Part shown: positions 1-10,860 of the stretch, in pieces
Position numbering within the stretch: position 1 is the first letter of the stretch
How the letters are laid out: every line of letters starts with the position of its first letter
Assembly: GCA_029168955.1 (NCBI GenBank)
Contig: JAPDOI010000889.1
Span: 1-64,000 of the forward strand
Length of the DNA: 64,000 nucleotides
From: Aplectana chamaeleonis
Taxonomy: Eukaryota; Nematoda; Chromadorea; Rhabditida; Cosmocercidae
Direction: 5' to 3'
Position numbers and translations under genes: made by a program
The notes under the pieces: generated by a model
Databases searched by the model: none
Told to the model about the DNA's origin: nothing
Seen by the model: only the letters and a program-made list of their open reading frames with translations

Positions 1-3000
1 GACGCCGTAGAAAGAAAATGTGTGGGACCCATCAATAACAGTGCGTCCGGACGCCGTAGAAAATGTGTGGGACTCCAAATAACAGTGCGTCGGACGCCGT
101 AGGGTATGTGGAACCCAAATGAGGTCGGACGCGAAACGTGTAATCAAATGAGTGCGTCGGACGCCGTAGAAAATGTGTGGGACCCAAATAAGAGTGCGTC
201 GGACGCCGTAGAAAATGTGTGGGAACCCAAATAACAGTGCGTCGGACGTCGTAGAAATGTGTGGACCCAACAGCGCCGGACGCCGTAGAAAGTGTGTGGG
301 ACCCAAATGAGAGTGCGTAGGGACGCCGTAGAAAATGTGTGGGACCCAAATAAACGTGCGTCCGGACGCCGTAGAAAGTGTGTGGGACCCAAATGAGAGT
401 GCGTATTGGACGCCGTAGAAAATGTGTGGGACCCAAATAACAGTGCGTCGGACGCCGTAGAAAGTGTGTATTGGGAACCCAAATGAGAGTGAGCGTCGGA
501 CGCCGTAGAAAATGTGTGGGACCCAAATGAGAGTGCGTCGGACGCCGTAGAAAATGTGTGGGACCCAAATAACAGTGCGTCGGACGCCACCGCTTAGAAA
601 ACGTGTGGGACCCAAATAACAGTGCGTCGGACGCCGTAGAAAATGTGTGGAACCCAAATGAGAGCGTCGGACGCCGTAGAAAGTGTGTGGGACCCAAATG
701 AGAGTGCGTCCCGGACGCCGTAGAAAGTGTGTGGAACCCAAATAACAGTGCGTCGGACGCCGTAGAAAGTGTGTGGAACCCAAATGAGAGTGCGTAGGAC
801 GCCGTAGAAAATGTGTGGGACCCAAATAACAGTGCGTCGGACGCCGTAGAAAGTGTGTGGAACCCAAATGAGAGTGCGTAGGACGCCGTAGAAAATGTGT
901 GGGACCCAAATAACAGTGCGTCGGACGCCGTAGAAAATGTGTGGGACCCAAATGAGAGTGCGTAGGACGCCGTAGAAAATGTGTGGGACCCAAATAACAG
1001 TGCGTCCGGACGCCGTAGAAAGTGTCGGGACCCAAATGAGAGTGCGTAGGACGACGTAGAAAATGTAATGTGGGACCCAAATAACAGTGCGTCGGACGCC
1101 GTAGAGAGGTGTGTGGGAGTGTGTGGGACCCAAATGAGAGAAGTGCGTAGGACGCCGTAGAAAATGTGTGGGACCCAAATGAACGGTGCGTCGGACGCCA
1201 TGCTAGAAGAATTGTGTGGGACCCAAATGAGAGTGCGTCCTCGGACGCCGTGAGAAAGTGTGTGGGACCCAAATGAGAGTGCGTCGGACGCCGTAGAAAA
1301 TGTGTGGGACCCAAACCATGAACAAAGCGTCGGACTCGTAGAGTAAAATAGAGGTGCGTAGGACGCCGCAGAAACGTGGGACCCAAATGAGAGTGCGTCG
1401 GACGCCGTAGAAAATGTGCTAAGGACCCCAAATAACCAAGTGCGTCGGACGCCGTAAGAAAAGTGTGTGGGACCCTAAATAACAGTGCGTCGGACGCCGC
1501 AGAAAGCGTGTGGAACCTTTAGATGATAACAAAGCGTGCGGACGCCGTGTATGAAAATTTGTGGGACCCAAATAACAGTAGATGCGTCGGACGCCTGTAG
1601 AAAGTGTGTGGTGAACCCAAATGAGAGTGCGTCCGGACGCCGTGAGAAAAAGTGTGGAACCCAAATAACAAAGTGCGTCGGACGCCAGCAAAGAAAGTGT
1701 GTGGGACCCAAAATGAGAGGTGCGTAATGGACGCCGTAGAAAGGTATGTGTGGGACCCAAATGAGAGTGCGTCGGACGCCGTAGAAAATGTGTGGGACCC
1801 AAATAACAAAGTGCGTCGGACGCCGTAGAAAGATGTGTGGGACCCAAATGAGAGTGCGTCGGACGCCGTAAGAATCAATGTGGGACCCAAATAACAGCTG
1901 CGTCGGACGCCGTAGAAAATGTGTGAGACCCAAATGAGCCAACGGTGCAGTCGGACGCGGCCGTAGAAAATGTGTGGGACCCAAATAACAGTGCGTCGGA
2001 CGCCGTAGAAAGTAATGGAGCTAAATGAGAGTGCGTCGGACGCCGTAAGCGCTTTGTCATGGGACCCAAATAGGAGAGTGCGTAGGACATGCAAAAAATG
2101 TCTGGGACCCAAACAACAATTGCGAGTGGACGCCGTAGAAAGTGTGGGACCCAAATGAGAGTGCGTGAGACGCCGTAAAGAAAACGTGTAGGAGACCCAA
2201 ATAACAGTGCGTCGGACGCCGTAGAAAGTGTGTTGGGGACCCAAATGAGAGTGCGTCCGGACGCCGTAGAAAGTGTGTGGGACCCAAATGAGAGTGCGTC
2301 GGACGCCGTAGAAAATGTGTGGGGAATCCCAAATAACAGTGCGTCAGGACGCCGTAGAAAGTGTGTGGGACCCAAATGAGAGTGCGTAGGACGCCGTAGA
2401 AAAATGTGCTGGGAGACCCGAAATAACAGTAGCGCGTCGGACGCCGTAGAAAGATATTGGGGTGTGTGGGACCCAAACGAGAAGTGCGTAGGACGCCGTA
2501 GAAAACGTGTGGGGACCCAAACAACAGTGCGTCCGGACGCCGTAGAAAGTGTTTGGGACCCAAATATTGAGCAGTGGCGTAGGACGCCGTAGAAAACGTG
2601 TTGGGGACCCAAATAACAGTGCGTCCGGACGCCGTAGAAAGTGTGTGGAACCCAAATGAGAGTGCGTCGGACGTCGTAGAAAATGTGTTGGGACCCAAAT
2701 AACAAAGCGTCGGACGCCGTAGAAAGTGTGTGGGACCCAAATGAGAGTGCGTAGGACGCCGTAGAAAATGTGTGGGACCCAAATAACAGTGCGTCGGACG
2801 CCGTAGAAAGTGTGGGACCCAAACAACAGTGCGTCGGACGCCGTAGAAAACGTGTGGGACCCAAATGAGAGTGCGTCGGACGCCGTAGAAAATGTGTGGG
2901 ACCCAAATAACAAAGCGTCGGACGCCGTAGAAAGTGTGTGGGACCCAAATGAGAGTGCGTCGGACGCCGGAGAAAAAGTGTGGGGCCCAAAGAACAGTGC

Positions 3001-6000
3001 GTCGGACGCCATAGAAAGTGTGTGGGACCCAAATGAGAGTGCGTCGGACGCCGTCGAAACTGTGGGACCCAAATGAGAGTGCGTCGGACGCCGTCGAAAG
3101 TGTGGGACCCAAATGAGAGTGCGTAGGACGCCGTAGAAAATGTGTGGGACCCAAATAACAGTGCGTCGGACGCCGTAGAAAGTGTGTGGAACCCAAATGA
3201 GAGTGCGTCGGACGCCGTAGAAAACGTGTGGGACCCAAATGAGAGTGCGTAGGACGCCGTAGAAAATGTGTGGGACCCAAATAACAGTGCGTCGGACGCC
3301 GTAGAAAGTGTGTGGAACCCAAATGAGAGTGCGTCGGACGCCGTAGAAAATGTGTGGGACCCAAATAACAAAGCGTCGGACGCCGTAGAAAGTGTGTGGG
3401 ACCCAAATGAGAGTGCGTAGGACGCCGCAGAAAATGTGTGGGACCCAAATAACAAAGCGTCGGACGCCGTAGAAAGTGTGTGGGACCCAAATAACAGTGC
3501 GTCGGACGCCGTAGAAAATGTGTGGGACCCAAATAACAGTGCGTCGGACGCCGTAGAAAGTGTGTGGAACCCAAATGAGAGTGCGTCGGACGCCGTAGAA
3601 AATGTGTGGGACCCAAATAACAGTGCGTCGGACGCCGTAGAAAGTGTGTGGAACCCAAATGAGAGTGCGTAGGACGCCGTAGAAAATGTGTGGGACCCAA
3701 ATAACAAAGCGTCGGACGCCGTAGAAAGTGTGTGGGACCCAAATGAGAGTGCGTAGGACGCCGTAGAAAATGTGTGGGACCCAAATAACAGTGCGTCGGA
3801 CGCCGTAGAAAATGTGTGGGACCCAAATAACAGTGCGTCGGACGCCGTAGAAAGTGTGTGGAACCCAAATGAGAGTGCGTCGGACGCCGTAGAAAGTGTG
3901 TGGAACCCAAATGAGAGTGCGTCGGACGCCGTAGAAAACGTGTGGGACCCAAATGAGAGTGCGTAGGACGCCGTAGAAAATGTGTGGGACCCAAATAACA
4001 GTGCGTCGGACGCCGTAGAAAGTGTGTGGGACCCAAATGAGAGTGCGTCGGACGCCGTAGAAAATGTGTGGGACCCAAATAACAGTGCGTCGGACGCCGT
4101 AGAAAGTGTGTGGGACCCAAATGAGAGTGCGTCGGACGCCGTAGAAAGTGTGTGGAACCCAAATGAGAGTGCGTCGGACGCCGTAGAAAACGTGTGGGAC
4201 CCAAATAACAGTGCGTCGGACGCCGTAGAAAGTGTGTGGAACCCAAATGAGAGTGCGTCGGACGCCGTAGAAAATGTGTGGGACCCAAATAACAAAGCGT
4301 CGGACGCCGTAGAAAGTGTGTGGGACCCAAATGAGAGTGCGTAGGACGCCGTAGAAAATGTGTGGGACCCAAATAACAGTGCGTCGGACGCCGTAGAAAA
4401 TGTGTGGGACCCAAATAACAGTGCGTCGGACGCCGTAGAAAATGTGTGGGACCCAAATAACAGTGCGTCGGACGCCGTAGAAAGTGTGTGGAACCCAAAT
4501 GAGAGTGCGTCGGACGCCGTAGAAAACGTGTGGGACCCAAATGAGAGTGCGTAGGACGCCGTAGAAAATGTGTGGGACCCAAATAACAGTGCGTCGGACG
4601 CCGTAGAAAGTGTGTGGGACCCAAATGAGAGTGCGTAGGACGCCGTAGAAAACGTGTGGGACCCAAATAACAGTGCGTCGGACGCCGTAGAAAATGTGTG
4701 GGACCCAAATAACAGTGCGTCGGACGCCGTAGAAAGTGTGTGGAACCCAAATGAGAGTGCGTCGGACGCCGTAGAAAATGTGTGGGACCCAAATAACAGT
4801 GCGTCGGACGCCGTAGAAAGTGTGTGGAACCCAAATGAGAGTGCGTCGGACGCCGTAGAAAATGTGTGGGACCCAAATAACAAAGCGTCGGACGCCGTAG
4901 AAAGTGTGTGGGACCCAAATGAGAGTGCGTAGGACGCCGTAGAAAACGTGTGGGACCCAAATAACAGTGCGTCGGACGCCGTAGAAAGTGTGTGGGACCC
5001 AAATGAGAGTGCGTAGGACGCCGTAGAAAATGTGTGGGACCCAAATAACAGTGCGTCGGACGCCGTAGAAAGTGTGTGGAACCCAAATGAGAGTGCGTCG
5101 GACGCCGTAGAAAATGTGTGGGACCCAAATAACAGTGCGTCGGACGCCGTAGAAAATGTGTGGGACCCAAATAACAGTGCGTCGGACGCCGTAGAAAATG
5201 TGTGGGACCCAAATAACAGTGCGTCGGACGCCGTAGAAAGTGTGTGGAACCCAAATGAGAGTGCGTCGGACGCCGTAGAAAACGTGTGGGACTCAAATGA
5301 GAGTGCGTAGGACGCCGTAGAAAATGTGTGGGACCCAAATAACAAAGCGTCGGACGCCGTAGAAAGTGTGTGGAACCCAAATGAGAGTGCGTCGGACGCC
5401 GTAGAAAATGTGTGGGACCCAAATAACAGTGCGTCGGACGCCGTAGAAAGTGTGTGGGACCCAAATGAGAGTGCGTAGGACGCCGTAGAAAACGTGTGGG
5501 ACCCAAATAACAGTGCGTCGGACGCCGTAGAAAGTGTGTGGGACCCAAATGAGAGTGCGTCGGACGCCGTAGAAAATGTGTGGGACCCAAATAACAGTGC
5601 GTCGGACGCCGTAGAAAGTGTGTGGAACCCAAATGAGAGTGCGTCGGACGCCGTAGAAAACGTGTGGGACCCAAATGAGAGTGCGTAGGACGCCGTAGAA
5701 AATGTGTGGGACCCAAATAACAGTGCGTCGGACGCCGTAGAAAATGTGTGGGACCCAAATGAGAGTGCGTCGGACGCCGTAGAAAATGTGTGGGACCCAA
5801 ATAACAGTGCGTCGGACGCCGTAGAAAGTGTGGGACCCAAATGAGAGTGCGTCGGACGCCGTAGAAAACGTGTGGGACCCGAATGAGAGTGCGTAGGACG
5901 CCGTAGAAAATGTGTGGGACCCAAATAACAGTGCGTCGGACGCCGAAGAAAGTGTGTGGGAACCCGAATGAGAGAGTGCGTAGGACGCCGTAGAAAATGT

Positions 6001-8445
6001 GTGGGACCCAAATAACAGTGCGTCGGACGCCGTAGAAAATGTGTGGGACCCAAATGAGAGTGCGTCGGACGCCGTAGAAAGTGTGTGGGACCCAAATGAG
6101 AGTGCGTAGGACGCCGTAGAAAATGTGTGGGACCCAAATAACAGTGCGTCGGACGCCGTAGAAAGTGTGTGGGACCCAAATGAGAGTGCGTAGGACGCCG
6201 TAGAAAATGTGTGGGACCCAAATAACAGAGCGTCGGACGCCGTAGAAAACGTGTGGGACCCAAATGAGAGTGCGTAGGACGCCGTAGAAAATGTGTGGGA
6301 CCCAAATAACAGTGCGTCGGACGCCGTAGAAAGTGTGTGGAACCCAAATGAGAGTGCGTCGGACGCCGTAGAAAACGTGTGGGACCCAAATGAGAGTGCG
6401 TAGGACGCCGTAGAAAATGTGTGGGACCCAAATAACAGTGCGTCGGACGCCGTAGAAAGTGTGTGGAACCCAAATGAGAGTGCGTAGGACGCCGTAGAAA
6501 ATGTGTGGGACCCAAATAACAGTGCGTCGGACGCCGTAGAAAGTGTGTGGAACCCAAATGAGAGTGCGTCGGACGCCGTAGAAAACGTGTGGGACCCAAA
6601 TGAGAGTGCGTAGGACGCCGTAGAAAATGTGTGGGACCCAAATAACAGTGCGTCGGACGCCGTAGAAAGTGTGTGGGACCCAAATGAGAGTGCGTCGGAC
6701 GCCGTAGAAAGTGTGGGACCCAAATGAGAGTGCGTCGGACGCCGTAGAAAGTGTGTGGAACCCAAATGAGAGTGCGTCGGACGCCGTAGAAAACGTGTGG
6801 GACCCAAATAACAGTGCGTCGGACGCCGTAGAAAGTGTGTGGGACCCAAATGAGAGTGCGTAGGACGCCGTAGAAAATGTGTGGGACCCAAATAACAGTG
6901 CGTCGGACGCCGTAGAAAGTGTGTGGGACCCAAATGAGAGTGCGTAGGACGCCGTAGAAAACGTGTGGGACCCAAATAACAGTGCGTCGGACGCCGTAGA
7001 AAGTGTGTGGAACCCAAATGAGAGTGCGTCGGACGCCGTAGAAAACGTGTGGGACCCGAATGAGAGTGCGTAGGACGCCGTAGAAAATGTGTGGGACCCA
7101 AATAACAGTGCGTCGGACGCCGTAGAAAGTGTGTGGAACCCAAATGAGAGTGCGTCGGACGCCGTAGAAAACGTGTGGGACCCAAATAACAGTGCGTCGG
7201 ACGCCGTAGAAAGTGTGTGGAACCCAAATGAGAGTGCGTCGGACGCCGTAGAAAACGTGTGGGACCCAAATGAGAGTGCGTAGGACGCCGTAGAAAATGT
7301 GTGGGACCCAAATAACAGTGCGTCGGACGCCGTAGAAAGTGTGTGGAACCCAAATGAGAGTGCGTCGGACGCCGTAGAAAATGTGTGGGACCCAAATAAC
7401 AGTGCGTCGGACGCCGTATAAAACGTGTGGGACCCAAATGAGAGTGCGTAGGACGCCGTAGAAAATGTGTGGGACCCAAATAACAGTGCGTCGGACGCCG
7501 TATAAAACGTGTGGGACCCAAATGAGAGTGCGTAGGACGCCGTAGAAAATGTGTGGGACCCAAATAACAGAGCGTCGGACGCCGTAGAAAACGTGTGGGA
7601 CCCAAATGAGAGTGCGTAGGACGCCGTAGAAAATGTGTGGGACCCAAATAACAGTGCGTCGGACGCCGTAGAAAACGTGTGGGACCCAAATGAGAGTGCG
7701 TAGGACGCCGTAGAAAATGTGTGGGACCCAAATAACAGTGCGTCGGACGCCGTAGAAAGTGTGTGGAACCCAAATGAGAGTGCGTCGGACGCCGTAGAAA
7801 ACGTGTGGGACCCAAATGAGAGTGCGTAGGACGCCGTAGAAAATGTGTGGGACCCAAATAACAGTGCGTCGGACGCCGTAGAAAGTGTGTGGAACCCAAA
7901 TGAGAGTGCGTAGGACGCCGTAGAAAATGTGTGGGACCCAAATAACAGTGCGTCGGACGCCGTAGAAAATGTGTGGGACCCAAATAACAAAGCGTCGGAC
8001 GCCGTAGAAAGTGTGTGGGACCCAAATGAGAGTGCGTAGGACGCCGTAGAAAACGTGTGGGACCCAAATAACAGTGCGTCGGACGCCATAGAAAGTGTGT
8101 GGGACCCAAATGAGAGTGCGTCGGACGCCGTAGAAAGTGTGGGACCCAAATGAGAGTGCGTCGGACGCCGTAGAAAATGTGTGGGACCCAAATAACAGTG
8201 CGTCGGACGCCGTAGAAAGTGTGTGGAACCCAAATGAGAGTGCGTCGGACGCCGTAGGAAGTGTGTGGGACCCAAATGAGAGTGCGTCGGACGCCGTAGA
8301 AAATGTGTGGGACCTAAATAAGAGTGCGTCGGACGCCGTAGAAAGTGTGTGGGACCCAAATGAAAGTACGTTGAACGCCATAAAAACTGTGAGGTGACCA
8401 AGTGGAAGTGAGCAAGACACCGTAGAAGGTTTGCGGGATCCAAAT
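1..8445. repeat. 42-bp satellite array
   Basis: Roughly 200 head-to-tail copies of a 42-bp unit that begins GTGCGTCGGACGCCGTAGAA and ends in ACCCAAATAACA or ACCCAAATGAGA. The main variants are TCGG versus TAGG after GTGCG, AAAATGTG/AAAACGTG/AAAGTGTG in the middle, and GGGACCC versus GGAACCC. From about 2.8 kb the units are nearly identical and fall into dimers and trimers of variants. The first 2.7 kb is peppered with 1-3 base insertions and deletions. Because 42 is divisible by 3 and the unit lacks stops in most frames, very long open frames appear on both strands; I regard them as artefacts. The last units before 8,437 are diverged. Confidence 0.97.
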
Positions 8446-8751
8446 ACAAGCACGCCCATGCCGATCATTTTTTCCGCAGGGCTACCGAAACCATTCTTGA
8501 ACAAAACATGATAACGAACGATAACACACGCTCATAACATGCGGGGTATAAAGGGGAGAGGAGCGGTATGCAGTCATTCACACACCGCTCTCTTCGAGAA
8601 GCCACTGGGAAGTGGCTGAGGAGGTCGAAATTGTGCAAAGATGATTGTTGGCTATTACGATGTGCTCATATCCAGGCTGACACTTGGAAAATTTCCGAAG
8701 GAGGGTTACGGTAGCCCTGCGGAAAAAAATGATCGGCATGAGCGTGCTTGT
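8446..8751. mobile_element. Mutator-like MITE inserted in the satellite
   Basis: A 306-bp element with inverted ends of about 44 bp: 8446-8490 starts ACAAGCACGCCCATGCCGAT and 8708-8751 is its reverse complement, with one substitution and one indel. It is flanked by GATCCAAAT (8437-8445) and GACCCAAAT (8752-8760), which fits a 9-bp target duplication within a satellite unit. Long terminal inverted repeats plus a 9-bp duplication are typical of Mutator-like elements. There is no coding potential, so it is non-autonomous. The flanking satellite itself contains GACCCAAAT, so the duplication is suggestive rather than decisive. Confidence 0.7.
8547..8579 (+). promoter_or_regulatory. TATA-box core promoter inside the MITE
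   Basis: TATAAA at 8547-8552 sits in a GC-rich context, and an initiator-like TCATTC follows at 8574-8579, the usual 25-30 base spacing. Transcription would run rightward into the short satellite tract at 8.75 kb. This is sequence inference only. Confidence 0.4.
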
Positions 8752-8935
8752 GACCCAAATGGGTGTGCGCAGAACGCCGTAGAAAGTGTGTGGGACTCAA
8801 ATGAGAGTGCGTCGGACGCCGTAGACAGTGTGAGGGACCCAAATGGGTGTGCGCAGAGCGCCGTAGAAAGTGTGCAGGACATCAGTGCGAGCATGCAGGA
8901 CGTCATAGAAGGGAGGGGGGAGGGCAGGGCATCAG
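8752..8935. repeat. Continuation of 42-bp array with intermediate units
   Basis: Four or so diverged units. They mix features of the 1-8.4 kb family (GACGCCGTAGAAAGTGTGTG) and of the family near 56 and 61 kb (GTGCAGGACGTCATAGAA). This tract therefore links the two families as one lineage. Confidence 0.85.
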
Positions 8936-9008
8936 TGGGTTTGCTTTGAATTAACACCACCAGGCATAAACCATGTTAGAAAGGAAACCTTCAGGAAAAA
9001 TAAATGAA

Positions 9009-10151
9009 ATTCCTGAAAGTTTAGGCTCCTGGCAAAAGTAAAGATTTGGCATGGCCGTTTTTTCGAAATTTTAGAAATATACTCAGTTAAAAGGGGAAGG
9101 TGAAGAAAAATGGAAAAAGTTTTGAAATATTCCTGAGAACGATTTGGCGTAGAATAATTTGATTTTTAGGAAATGTAATGAAATAGTTGAAAGTATGATT
9201 TGGCAGTCGAGTTTGAACCAACTATTTACAAGAGTTGTGCGAAACGAGAGATCGCATTGTATGAGCTTATCCGTAGAACATATCAAAGCAAAATCACGCG
9301 TGATAAGGCTAGCAGTAAAAGCTCGTATGTGAGCTGGAATGCCGCGATCTTCACGTATTAAGTGAAGTAAAATCAACTGTTTGTTCCATATCACGCGTGA
9401 TTTTGCTTTGATATGTTCTACGGATAAGCTCATACAATGCGATCTCTCGTTTCGCACAACTCTTGTAAATAGTTGGTTCAAACTCGACTGCCAAATCATA
9501 CTTTCAACTATTTCATTACATTTCCTAAAAATCAAATTATTCTACGCCAAATCGTTCTCAGGAATATTTCAAAACTTTTTCCATTTTTCTTCACCTTCCC
9601 CTTTTAAAGGCAGTGTTCACAAAGAAAAAGTTCCCCTTTTTTTGGCTAAAACGTAAGCTTTGGGTCCGCATAAGAAGATTAAGAACGGAAGTGCGACGAA
9701 AAACGGCCGGTAAGTGAGTGAAAATCTCGTGGGCCAGCCGACCCATTGGGCCACTCCGCCCAAGTCCTATAACAGTTCCCCTGAATTTGTGATTAAATGA
9801 GCGGTGGTTTCCGATCAAAAGCCCCGTTCATCCCTTCATTCTCAACGTCTATCTTTACTCAGGTCAGCTCGCACACATCGGCTGCAAAAAACGGGAGTTA
9901 CAAGCCTCGGACAACTCGTCCACAACTTTCCCTTGCCGAATTTCGAGGGGCCATAACTCCGTTTCCAGGGGGTCTTGTACTATTCCAGGGGCATCATTGG
10001 AATCAGCATGGGACCGTTTTCAAGATAGGCGGAACGACAGAAAAACAACTTTTATCGTGAACACTGCCTTTAACTGAGTATATTTCTAAAATTTCGAAAA
10101 AACGGCCATGCCAAATCTTTACTTTTGCCAGGAGCCTAAACTTTCAGGAAT
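9009..10151. repeat. Large palindromic (foldback) element
   Basis: The outer arms 9009-9094 and 10071-10151 are near-perfect reverse complements, and so are the inner arms 9093-9305 and 9392-9607, with a loop of about 85 bp. Without the MITE nested in its right arm, the element is about 680 bp with arms of about 295 bp. Reading frames around 9.08-9.66 kb mirror one another because of the palindrome. I see no gene, and no clear target duplication at the ends. Confidence 0.9.
9608..10069. mobile_element. TTAA-flanked MITE (piggyBac-like target)
   Basis: A 462-bp element with inverted ends AGGCAGTGTTCAC / GTGAACACTGCCT, flanked by TTAA at 9604-9607 and 10070-10073. The opposite arm of the surrounding palindrome preserves the empty site (one TTAA), so the 4-bp duplication is directly demonstrated. 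Related copies lie at 46,933, about 54,590 and 55,237, sharing internal sequence such as CGATGGTTTT-type and ACTCCGTT-type blocks. No ORF. A TTAA target is characteristic of piggyBac-type elements, although the terminal bases are not the classical CCYT. Confidence 0.85.
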
Positions 10152-10154
10152 AGA

Positions 10155-10860
10155 TTGCTGAATCTGGTTCGAGCTGCCACGACCGGTCGAGATTCAGCTA
10201 CACAGAAAGAGCGAATGCTAGAAGAATTGGTAGCACGCCTAAGGCCCGACATACGCTACTGCGTCAAGCTTGACAACCCGGGAACTTTCGAACAAGCTGT
10301 CGCTAAGGCCAAAATGGTGGAACAACTCCTAGCTGAAGCTACTGCGGATAGGCTTATAGCGCCGGCTTCTTCTCCGCGTTGAATTGAGGTTAAAGCTGCG
10401 CAACCTCCACGTCGTTTTCCATCTCCGAAAAATAGACCATTTGAGCGTTCTCAGTCCCGACCTCGTACAAATGTTCGATTTCAGAATGTGCAACAAAGGA
10501 CTCAGTACGAAACAAGGAACGGATCAAGCACATGCTTCAATTGCAATGGTTCGGGACATTTCGCTCGTCAGTGCTCCTCACCCCGAGGACGCCAGATTCC
10601 AACAGGTCAGCGATTTGGTTCAAACAATCGTGTGTTCTCTCGTGACCGCTATTATCGTGCTCCTGTTGCCAATGCGACTTCTTTAAATGATTCCAATTCA
10701 TCGGATGATCTTTTGGAAGCGCGCAGACGAATTCAGTCCATGTCACTCTCCCTCGATGAGAAAGAAATGGCGCTACAGCAGAAAGACTCTCGCATTTCGG
10801 CTTTAGTTCGGCGCAATGATGAACTTTCGCATTCTGCTCTTGGTCAATCTTCCTCTGCTT
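10155..10860 (+). pseudogene. Ty3/gypsy-type Gag C-terminus with CCHC zinc knuckle (decayed)
   Basis: This is the 3' part of a gag gene: a helical capsid-tail stretch (LEELVARLRPDIRYCV...), an Arg/Pro-rich linker and a zinc knuckle CFNCNGSGHFARQC at about 10,533-10,575. A TGA at 10,380 breaks the frame, which then continues unchanged. The 5' end abuts the palindrome at 10,151, so the capsid N-terminus and any 5' LTR are missing. Downstream, the same frame runs straight into a signal-peptide-like segment, so Gag appears fused to the next domain. The retroelement Gag C-terminus call is secure; subfamily is not assigned. Confidence 0.85.

Noticed and set aside
2810..8397. Plus-strand 14-residue repeat protein (SASDAVENVWDPN type), and its cousin SVQDVIESVQDPN at 61 kb
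   Set aside because: The same register is open in both families, but differences between families fall mostly at amino-acid-changing positions, and the common TAGG variant introduces stops. No sign of selection on protein.
1..8445. CRISPR-like array
   Set aside because: Continuous 42-bp units with no unique spacers, in a eukaryotic transposon context.
1875..8504. A 2,209-codon minus-strand open frame, and a second of 2,130 codons in another frame
   Set aside because: Both arise from a 42-bp repeat (divisible by 3) without stop trinucleotides on that strand. Several frames are open at once and array indels merely switch the repeated peptide.
9470..9490. GGTTCAAACTC as a tRNA B-box
   Set aside because: No A-box or cloverleaf partner; it lies in a palindrome arm.
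9083..9656. Paired 150- and 91-codon frames
   Set aside because: They are mirror images created by the palindrome, with no motif.
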